This document shows positions 57,357 to 64,000 of a DNA stretch of 64,000 nucleotides, piece by piece. The stretch is taken from assembly GCF_900176205.1 (NCBI RefSeq), contig NZ_LT859959.1:2811001-2875000 (forward strand), read 5' to 3'. The stretch's first letter is position 1. Each line of letters starts with the position of its first letter. The notes below the pieces were generated by a model. It was not told the origin of the DNA. It did not search any database and worked only from the letters and a program-made list of their open reading frames with translations. The translations under genes were made by a program, and so were the position numbers. This stretch comes from Bradyrhizobium sp. ORS 285. GTDB taxonomy: Bacteria; Pseudomonadota; Alphaproteobacteria; Rhizobiales; Xanthobacteraceae.

Positions 57357-59462
57357 TCACTTCGAGGTCAGCGTCGCGACCGGTTGCCAGGTGCGGTCGG
57401 CAGCATCGGCCAACATGCGCTTGCTGCGCTCCAGCATCAGGGCTGCCGGTCCGTCGTGAGGGCGGTCGAGCAGCACACGCGCAAAGCCGGCGGCAGCGTC
57501 GGGAAAGTTCCTGTGCCTGTAGCAGGCCAACGCACGTTCATAGTCGTCGATCCAGGATGGACGTGGTCCGGTTGCGGCACCGGCCACGTGCGTGATCAAT
57601 TCGTAGACCGCCAGTCCCTGTTCGCGGCCATACACGCCGATGCGGTCGACCTCGCGAACGATGATCGAGGAGCCGGCGTTTCGCGCCGTCGCTTCTCCGA
57701 TCAGCACCGTCGTGCCATAGGCCTTGTTGGCGCCCTCCAGCCGGCTGGCGACGTTCACGGCATCGCCGATCACCGTGTAGTTCAGCCGCAGCTCGGAGCC
57801 GATATTGCCGACCAGCATGCGTCCGGTGTTGATCCCGATCCGGATTCTCAGCTTTTGTCCGAGATCGTCGACGAGATCGGCCTCGTCGATGGCGCGCTGA
57901 CAGGCGAGCGCGGCGAGGCAGCAGCGCAATGCGTGGTCCGCCTGGGGCTGTGGTGCGCCCCAGAAGGCCATCACGGCGTCGCCGATGAATTTGTCGATCG
58001 TTCCGCCATGCGCGACGACGACTTCGGAGACCAGGTCGAGGTAGCGCGACAGCAGCCCGACGATGCCGTCGCCCATGCGCTCCGACAGGCCGGTGAAACC
58101 GGCGATGTCGATGAACATCACGGTGAGCTCCTGCAGCGTTCCGCCGGGCTTCGCCTCGACGCCCTGGCGCAGCAGTCCGCGGACCAGATCGGTCGGAATG
58201 AACTTGCGGAATGCGGAGAGGCCCGAAGCCATCTCGGCGATGGCCCCGGACAGGCTGCCGATCTCGCGCAGCCGCGATGGATGGCGGCGCACCGATTCCA
58301 GCGCGAAGGCCTCGACGTGACGCAACTCGCCGACGACGCGCGCGAGCGGGACGGCGATCATCGAGCGCACCAGGATCGCCGAAGCGAGTGCGGCCAGCGC
58401 AGCCCCTGCCACGAGCATGACGATCAGCCGGTGCAGGGTGGCCTGCACGGGACCGAGAAACTCGGCCTCGGGGATCACCGTCACGAGGCGCCAGCCCGGG
58501 AACGGCAGCGGCGTCACCGTGGTCTCGTAGGCATCGGCGACATCGGTGAGGCGGCTGCGCCAAGCCTCGTCCATCTTCTGGTCGATCGCCATTGCGACCG
58601 CCCGCTGCGCAACTGGCAACAGCGCCGGCTGCTCGCCCCTTGCCGGATTAATTTCGTCGGCGTTGGCGTCGGGCGACGCCACCAGCGCGCCGCTGCCGTC
58701 GAAGATGAAGGCAGCACCGGTGCGACCGACCTCGAGTTGGGCCAGGAAGCGCGACAGCCGCGTATACTCGATGATGATCGCGAGCACGCCCTGCCGTTCC
58801 TGGTAGACATCGATGGGGCCAGCGAACGCAATCGCCGCGCTCGCTCCCGTCGGATGCTCGGCCATTTTGAACCAGTCCGGCCCGTCGGCTGCGATTGCAG
58901 CTTTGTACCAGGCCTGATCCGTGACGCGAAAGCCGGTCGGTACGAACCGCCGGCTGGCGAACTCGATGTCACCGGGCACGACGTCATATTCGTCGATGCG
59001 GCGCTCGCCCGCATGATCGGTCAGCGAGATCTCCATCATCTCGAGCCGGCGATCTCCGAGCTTGTGGGCAGCGAAGAACGAGCCGTCCGGCCAGCCGAAG
59101 GCGGCCCAGGAAATGGTCGGATGCGACTGCAGCTGCGAGAGGAAGACGAACTCGCGCTTATCTGCCTCGCGGGTCTCCAGCACGTTCTGCAGAAACAAGG
59201 TGCGGATCGCGGTGTGCGCAGCGTGCGCCTGGTCGACGATGGATGCGACCTCCTTGCGGACGGCAGCGACGATCTGGTCGTTGATGGTCGATGCCAGCTG
59301 ACGGCTGGAGGCATCGGCCGTCCGCCACCAGACGAGGCTGGATGTGACCGCAGTCAGAAGGATGGCAGCCAGCACCATCGCCGAGACCACCACGCGAATA
59401 CTGACGGTAATGCCGTACGAGGCGGAGCTCGCGTTCCGATGTTGCGCGTGTGGGATCACCAT
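57357..59462 (-). CDS. Membrane-bound class III adenylate/guanylate cyclase with periplasmic sensor
   Basis: A 701-residue protein starting at MVIPHAQH (59462) after GGGAAGCAG. First membrane segment about 22-48, a periplasmic Cache-like sensor region of about 300 residues, second segment about 350-375, a HAMP-like linker, then the cyclase domain. Metal-binding Asp452 (MFIDIAGFTGLSER) and Asp495 (DKFIGDAVMAFWGAP), and the base- and transition-state residues in NYTVIGDAVNVASRLEG, are intact; the Asp there favours ATP. A short TPR-like C-terminus follows (YERALACYRHRNFPDAAAGF). Makes cAMP in response to an unknown periplasmic signal. Confidence 0.9.
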   Translation of the reverse strand: MVIPHAQHRNASSASYGITVSIRVVVSAMVLAAILLTAVTSSLVWWRTADASSRQLASTINDQIVAAVRKEVASIVDQAHAAHTAIRTLFLQNVLETREADKREFVFLSQLQSHPTISWAAFGWPDGSFFAAHKLGDRRLEMMEISLTDHAGERRIDEYDVVPGDIEFASRRFVPTGFRVTDQAWYKAAIAADGPDWFKMAEHPTGASAAIAFAGPIDVYQERQGVLAIIIEYTRLSRFLAQLEVGRTGAAFIFDGSGALVASPDANADEINPARGEQPALLPVAQRAVAMAIDQKMDEAWRSRLTDVADAYETTVTPLPFPGWRLVTVIPEAEFLGPVQATLHRLIVMLVAGAALAALASAILVRSMIAVPLARVVGELRHVEAFALESVRRHPSRLREIGSLSGAIAEMASGLSAFRKFIPTDLVRGLLRQGVEAKPGGTLQELTVMFIDIAGFTGLSERMGDGIVGLLSRYLDLVSEVVVAHGGTIDKFIGDAVMAFWGAPQPQADHALRCCLAALACQRAIDEADLVDDLGQKLRIRIGINTGRMLVGNIGSELRLNYTVIGDAVNVASRLEGANKAYGTTVLIGEATARNAGSSIIVREVDRIGVYGREQGLAVYELITHVAGAATGPRPSWIDDYERALACYRHRNFPDAAAGFARVLLDRPHDGPAALMLERSKRMLADAADRTWQPVATLTSK

Positions 59463-59689
59463 CTGCTTCCCTTGGCCGCCTCCCATGCCTGATCGTCTTA
59501 CGTGCAGGCGGCTGTGATGGTTACGTTCAGTGTCGCAGGCCGCCGACGGAGAGGCCAATGCCGAAGGGCTAATGCCGTCATAGCCGCTGGGCATTGGCAT
59601 TCGCGCGGCAGGACGAGGCTAATTCCCCTCGGCGCAGCATGATTTGCGCGCAGGACGACTGTCTCACGGATCTGTGATCACGATCGCTG

Positions 59690-60074
<385 letters not shown>

Positions 60075-60107
60075 GCCGGTGGACAACGGGAGGCGAGGGG
60101 GGAAGTG

Positions 60108-61013
60108 ATGAAGGATCTGATCTCGTTGCGGGCTCCAGAGCCCATGCCCCTTCGCTTCCCTCCACCTGTCGGGGGTGTGGCAGGTACCTGCTTCAAGCAT
60201 GAGCATCTCCCGGCCATTCTCGCGGAGCCGCCGCAGCGCGGCTTCTTCGAGGTTCACGCCGAGAACTACATGGGCGCCGGTGGTCCGCCGCATCGCGCGC
60301 TGGAGCGTATCCGGCGCGACCATGCGCTGTCGCTGCACGGCGTCTGCATGTCGATCGGGGGCCCGGCGCCTGTCGATCGCGACCATCTCGCCCGGTTTCG
60401 GGCCCTCGTTGCACGCTACCAGCCGACGCTGGTGTCCGAACATCTGGCCTGGTCCACCCACGCCATCAGCTTCTTCAACGACCTGCTGCCGCTCCCCTAT
60501 ACCTCGGCCACGCTGGCGCGGGTCTGCGAGCATATCGACGAAGTCCAGGAGGCGATCCGGCGGCCGATCATGTTGGAGAATCCGGCGACCTACGTCACCT
60601 TCCGCAATTCCACGATCAGCGAAACCGATTTCCTCCGCAGCGTCGCGCAGCGGACCGGCTGCGGGCTGCTGCTCGACGTCAACAACGTCTTCGTCTCGGC
60701 GACTAATCACGGCTTCGCGGCGCGGGACTATCTGAACGACTTCCCGCTGGAGCGGGTTGGCGAGATCCACTTGGCGGGGCATGCCGAGCAGTGCGGCGAG
60801 GACGGCGATGTGCTGCTGATCGACAGCCATGACGGACCGGTGGCGGATGCGGTCTGGAAGCTGTTCGAGATTTTGATCGCCCGTTGCGGACCGCTGCCGA
60901 CGCTGGTCGAGTGGGACAGCAAGATTCCGGAATGGCACGTCTTGAAGGCGGAGGCGACCGCAGCTCAGCGCATTCTCGATCGAGCGGCCGAGAGGGCGCG
61001 CCATGCAGCCTGA
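60108..61013 (+). CDS. bufB: DUF692 multinuclear non-heme iron oxygenase (BufB/MbnB-like)
   Basis: A 301-residue TIM-barrel enzyme. ATG at 60108 follows GAGGGGGGAAGTG. Conserved metal-ligand candidates: Glu48, His50 and Glu52 (FFEVHAEN), His77 (LSLHGVC), Glu111-His112 (VSEHLAW), Glu157 (MLENPA), Asp190 and Asn193 (LLDVNNV), His221 (GEIHLAGH), Asp239/His241 (IDSHD) and Glu268 (LVEWD). The family uses an iron cluster and O2 to modify Cys in RiPP precursors. Sits 33 bp after the DUF2282 precursor gene and overlaps the DUF2063 gene by 11 bp. Confidence 0.93.
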   Translation: MKDLISLRAPEPMPLRFPPPVGGVAGTCFKHEHLPAILAEPPQRGFFEVHAENYMGAGGPPHRALERIRRDHALSLHGVCMSIGGPAPVDRDHLARFRALVARYQPTLVSEHLAWSTHAISFFNDLLPLPYTSATLARVCEHIDEVQEAIRRPIMLENPATYVTFRNSTISETDFLRSVAQRTGCGLLLDVNNVFVSATNHGFAARDYLNDFPLERVGEIHLAGHAEQCGEDGDVLLIDSHDGPVADAVWKLFEILIARCGPLPTLVEWDSKIPEWHVLKAEATAAQRILDRAAERARHAA

Positions 61014-61785
61014 CGAGCCCACCAACTTCGCAGCTTCGTTTGCCGCAGGCCTGCTCGCGCCGGGCGCGGCAGTCCCGGTGGAAGTCGCCGGACCGGGCGG
61101 TAGACCGGCGGGCCGCCGTTACGACGTCTACCGCAACAACATCACGGTGAGCCTCGTCAACGCGCTCGCCGCGATCTATCCGGCGGTGCAGCGGATCACG
61201 GGCGAGGAGTTCTTTCGGGAGATGGCGCGCAGTCATCTGCGGCAAACGCCGCCGACGTCCCCGCTGCTGTTTGCGTATGGCCACGGCTTTGCGGAGTTCA
61301 TTGCGGCTTATCCTCATGCCGCGGAGCTGCCGTGGCTCGCCGACGTCGCGCGCATCGAGCGGGCGTGGCTGGACGCCTACCACGCCGCCGACGCCGCGTC
61401 CTTGGCGCCCGCAGCCCTGTCGACGATCCCGCCTGAGCGGCTCGCGGAAGCCGTGTTCATTCCGCATCCCTCCACCCGTCTCGTCCGCTCGCGCTTTGCG
61501 GCCGTCACGATCTTTGCCGCGAACCGGACCGACCAGCCGACAGGGCGCATCGATGCGTCGGCTGCCGAGGACGCGCTCGTCGTCCGCCCGGAGTTCGACG
61601 TCGAGGTGCGGCGGCTGCCGCCCGGCGGCGCGCTTTTCGTCGCTAGCCTCATCGAAGGCCAGCCGCTCGGCGAAGCGGCCGCGAGCGCTCTGGACGCCGA
61701 ACCGCAGTTCGACATCGCCACCAACATCGCCGGCCTGATCGAGTCCGGCGCCTTCACCTCAGTCACGTCGGGACCCGCCCAATGA
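61003..61785 (+). CDS. bufC: DUF2063 family partner protein (BufC/HvfC-like)
   Basis: A 260-residue protein. The DUF2063 N-terminal domain is visible at about residues 8-100: [77 protein letters not shown]. The C-terminal half is a mixed alpha/beta domain. These partners bind the precursor and present it to the MNIO enzyme. Overlaps bufB by 11 bp and the DoxX gene by 4 bp (ATGA), so all three are translationally coupled. Confidence 0.9.
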   Translation: MQPDEPTNFAASFAAGLLAPGAAVPVEVAGPGGRPAGRRYDVYRNNITVSLVNALAAIYPAVQRITGEEFFREMARSHLRQTPPTSPLLFAYGHGFAEFIAAYPHAAELPWLADVARIERAWLDAYHAADAASLAPAALSTIPPERLAEAVFIPHPSTRLVRSRFAAVTIFAANRTDQPTGRIDASAAEDALVVRPEFDVEVRRLPPGGALFVASLIEGQPLGEAAASALDAEPQFDIATNIAGLIESGAFTSVTSGPAQ

Positions 61786-62288
61786 GTGCAGAGCAGCGCA
61801 TCGCAGCCAGTTCGAATCTTCCACCGCTCGGCGCGCTCGCCGACAAAGCGAGCCAGATCGTGCAGATGATCGCGCCGCCATCGCTGGCGCAACTGGCGCT
61901 GCGAGTCGCGCTTGCCGTGCCGTTCTGGCGATCCGGGATCCTGAAGTGGGATGGCTTCCTCAAGCTGAGCGACACCGCGGTGACGCTGTTCAGCGACGAG
62001 TTCATGCTGCATCTGCCCGGCGGCCCGTATCATTTTCCGGCCGCCGGCGTCATGGCCTTCATGTCCGGCTGCGGCGAGGTCACGTTTCCGATGCTGCTGG
62101 TGCTCGGTCTGGGCACGCGGTTCGCGGCACTTGGTCTGTTGTTCATGACCGCGATCGTCGAGCTCACCGTGCCCGATGGCTGGCCGCTGCATATCACCTG
62201 GGCGGCGATGGCGCTGGCGCTGATCGCGCATGGCGGCGGACGTGTGTCGCTCGATCACCTCATCTGCGCCTGGCGAAGCCGGACCTGA
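61782..62288 (+). CDS. DoxX family membrane protein of the bufferin operon
   Basis: A 168-residue protein with four hydrophobic helices (LALRVALAVPFWRSGILKW; FPAAGVMAFMSGCGEVTFPMLLVLGL; FAALGLLFMTAIVELTV; TWAAMALALIAHGGG). RSGILKWDGF and CGEVTFP are DoxX motifs. DoxX proteins close many DUF2282-DUF692-DUF2063 operons (for example HvfX-like genes) and are thought to support redox or export steps; the exact role is open. Confidence 0.87.
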   Translation: MSAEQRIAASSNLPPLGALADKASQIVQMIAPPSLAQLALRVALAVPFWRSGILKWDGFLKLSDTAVTLFSDEFMLHLPGGPYHFPAAGVMAFMSGCGEVTFPMLLVLGLGTRFAALGLLFMTAIVELTVPDGWPLHITWAAMALALIAHGGGRVSLDHLICAWRSRT

Positions 62289-62383
62289 TAGCGCGGCGTC
62301 TCAAGATGAGAGCTGCGCCTCGAAGCCAATTCCGAGCGGGCATGGCTTTGCTCGTTGCCTTCTCGAGGGCTTGCGGCGGATTT

Positions 62384-63526
62384 TCACTCCGCCGCGATCG
62401 GCATCTCAACCATGTGTTCGTGCAGGATCACGCCAGAGAGCGCATCGAACTCGCCGACCCATGGCTTCCGCTGCAGCACGGATCGCGTATGCGCGTAGCC
62501 TGCATCCCAGCGCTGCATGATGCCGGACGGGCTGAAGTCGATGTCCTTGGTATGGGTCTCATGGTCGAGCTGCGGCGCAAGCAGACGCACCACGTGCATC
62601 CGCGTCGAACAGCCATAGCTGACGAGCTCCCGGACGGCCGGATCGTTGCGTTCGTTCTCCGGCAGGCGCGCCGCCAGCTCATTGATGACTTGGCGGAGCC
62701 GATGAGCCTGCTGCTGGCGCGCGATCTGGCTGACGATCCGGCTGGAGTATTGCACGTCCTTGTGGCGGTTCAGCACCTCGGCCATCGTCGTCGGCTCCGC
62801 ACCCAGCGGATTCCACAGGTGGACGGCGAAGATCAGAGAATTACGACGCGGCTTGTCATCGAAGACCGCTTCAGTCGGTGTGTTAGAGAGAATGCCGCCG
62901 TCCCAGTACAGCTCACCGTCGATGCGAACCGCCGGGAAGGCCGGGGGCAGCGCCCCCGAGGCCATGACGTGTTTGACCGTCAGCTTGCCGTCGCGGCTGT
63001 CGAAATAGCGCATCTGGCTGGTTCGCACATGCGCAGCGCCGACGGTGAGTCGAGGTGCGCAGCGGTTGAGCAGATCAAAGTCGACCAGCGCGTTCAGCAT
63101 CTCTTCCAGCGGCGTCGTCGAGTAGAAGCCGGCATTGTCGGGCCCGAGCGGATAGGAATAGCCGGCATGGGCAAACGGGTTCGGACGAAAGAATCCGGGG
63201 ATCCCGTTGGTGATCGTCGACCAATAAGTGAGGCGCTCGTTGAATCCAGGGAAGGCTGTGCGCAGGGTCCAGACCGGATTCTGCTCCATCCGCTTCCAGA
63301 ACTGCCGCAGCCGCGGTAGCCGCTGGTCCGCTGTGTTGCCGGCGATCAGGCTGGCATTGATGGCGCCGATCGAGGTGCCGATGATCCAGTCCGGCTCGAT
63401 CCCGGCTTCATGCAGCGCCTGATAGACGCCGGCCTGGTAGGACCCAAGCGCGCCGCCGCCCTGCAGCACCAGCACGATCTGTCCCGGTTTGTCATCACTT
63501 GCCTTTGCGGTCTCCATGGCCTTCAT
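62384..63526 (-). CDS. Patatin-like phospholipase
   Basis: A 380-residue protein starting at MKAMETAKASD (63526) after GGGAGCTGC. Seen: the oxyanion loop LVLQGGGALGSYQAGV (residues about 19-34), nucleophile Ser52 in GTSIG, and the catalytic Asp in YWDGGILSNTP, plus HVMASGALPPAFP. Followed by a DUF3734-like C-terminal region (NPLGAEPTTMAEVLNRHKDVQYSSR). No signal peptide, so probably cytoplasmic or membrane-associated lipid hydrolase. Cotranscribed with bdhA upstream (51-bp gap), which suggests a link with polyhydroxybutyrate or lipid turnover. Confidence 0.93.
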   Translation of the reverse strand: MKAMETAKASDDKPGQIVLVLQGGGALGSYQAGVYQALHEAGIEPDWIIGTSIGAINASLIAGNTADQRLPRLRQFWKRMEQNPVWTLRTAFPGFNERLTYWSTITNGIPGFFRPNPFAHAGYSYPLGPDNAGFYSTTPLEEMLNALVDFDLLNRCAPRLTVGAAHVRTSQMRYFDSRDGKLTVKHVMASGALPPAFPAVRIDGELYWDGGILSNTPTEAVFDDKPRRNSLIFAVHLWNPLGAEPTTMAEVLNRHKDVQYSSRIVSQIARQQQAHRLRQVINELAARLPENERNDPAVRELVSYGCSTRMHVVRLLAPQLDHETHTKDIDFSPSGIMQRWDAGYAHTRSVLQRKPWVGEFDALSGVILHEHMVEMPIAAE

Positions 63527-63577
63527 GTGCAGCTCCCTCGCTTGTTTGTTGGTGGTCCTGGCGCACACTCAGAAACG

Positions 63578-64000
63578 TCAATGCGCGGTCCAGCCGCCGT
63601 CCACCGGCAGCGCGATCCCGGTGATCGAGGCCGCAGCCGCGCTCGACAGGAACACGGCCAGCGCGCCGATTTCCTCGGAGGTCGCGAAGCGCTTGTTCGG
63701 CTGCTGCGCCAGCAACACGTCGCGGATCACCTGGTCGCGCGAGATGCCGTGGGCCTTGGCCTGGCCTTCGATCTGCGCCTCGACCAGCGGCGTATAGACA
63801 TAGCCGGGGCAGATCGCATTGCAGGTGATGCCGGCCTCAGCCGCTTCCAGGGCCGTCACTTTGGTCAGGCCGACCATGCCGTGCTTCGCCGCGACATAGG
63901 CGGCCTTGAACGGCGAAGCGACCAGCCCGTGAGCCGAGGCGATGTTGATGATCCGGCCGAAGCCGTTCTGGCGCATTGCGGGCAGTGCGAGACGCGTGGT
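63578..64000 (-). CDS. bdhA: 3-hydroxybutyrate dehydrogenase (SDR), 5' part beyond the window
   Basis: The last 140 codons of an SDR enzyme; the N-terminus lies beyond 64000. Seen: RIINIASAHGLVASPFKAAYVAAKHGMVGLTKV, with Ser-Tyr-Lys catalytic residues, NAICPGYVYTPLVEAQI, and the C-terminal VDGGWTAH. These are close matches to D-3-hydroxybutyrate dehydrogenases, which interconvert 3-hydroxybutyrate and acetoacetate with NAD+ during PHB breakdown. Confidence 0.88.
   Translation of the reverse strand, partial: TTRLALPAMRQNGFGRIINIASAHGLVASPFKAAYVAAKHGMVGLTKVTALEAAEAGITCNAICPGYVYTPLVEAQIEGQAKAHGISRDQVIRDVLLAQQPNKRFATSEEIGALAVFLSSAAAASITGIALPVDGGWTAH

Noticed and set aside
60105..60107. GTG at 60105 as the start of the DUF692 gene
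   Set aside because: It is followed directly by ATG at 60108, and the ribosome-binding site spacing favours the ATG.

Overview
The window is high-GC DNA with dense coding on both strands, and its gene content points to an alphaproteobacterium of the Bradyrhizobium/Rhodopseudomonas group. Grounds for this are the DUF3551 secreted protein, tripartite tricarboxylate transporter genes, CoxL-like molybdoenzymes, a Ti-type TraA relaxase, the Ppx/GppA-RlmE and guaB-rsmB-guaA gene orders, and intergenic palindromes of the kind common in that group. The assignment is inference from content, not from a marker gene. I saw no rRNA, tRNA or CRISPR array.

Left part (1-26949), core-like. It opens with the 5' portion of an ABC-F ATPase, a YaiI/YqxD protein, a hotdog-fold protein and an orphan CoxL-type molybdoenzyme. 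Then come Ppx/GppA, RlmE, two small exported proteins, a complete tctCBA uptake operon (8019-10971) and a three-gene polysaccharide synthase operon (11170-15832: HlyD-like adaptor, (alpha/alpha)6-type hydrolase-like protein, GT2 synthase). The purine genes guaB and guaA flank an oxidoreductase, a MAPEG protein and an RsmB-type methyltransferase. Several gaps hold long imperfect palindromes.

Middle part (26950-about 33340), mobile. A P4-type tyrosine integrase sits directly behind guaA, a known integration target. It is followed by an AlpA-like regulator, a frameshifted second alpA, a full-length MOBQ relaxase/helicase (TraA), an RSF1010/Ti-like oriT 30 bp upstream of it, and a traD remnant with three single-base deletions. 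No type IV secretion genes are present, so the element looks at most mobilisable. No second copy of the guaA end was found, so the right border is unknown.

Right part (33345-64000), accessory metabolism. First is a set of aldehyde/electrophile genes: DUF4396, aldehyde dehydrogenase, quinone oxidoreductase, FUSC exporter, a 51-residue zinc-ribbon protein, PaoABC-type aldehyde oxidoreductase, zinc alcohol dehydrogenase, and a LysR regulator divergent from GST-peroxiredoxin-SDR. Next is a nine-gene minus-strand block (55341 down to 46720) joining a PQQ dehydrogenase with a lanthanide-type Asp-X-Asp motif, its periplasmic binding partner and cytochrome c, to a caa3-type heme-copper oxidase. Its subunit I lacks the usual D-channel Glu and K-channel Lys. 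Then follow a CPA1 antiporter, a membrane class III cyclase, and a four-gene bufferin (RiPP metallophore) operon at 59769-62288: DUF2282 precursor, DUF692 MNIO enzyme, DUF2063 partner and DoxX. The window ends with a patatin-like lipase and a truncated 3-hydroxybutyrate dehydrogenase.

The most notable items are the bufferin operon, the unusual oxidase with its linked PQQ dehydrogenase, the recognisable oriT in a decaying mobilisable island behind guaA, and the beta-glucan-synthase-like operon.
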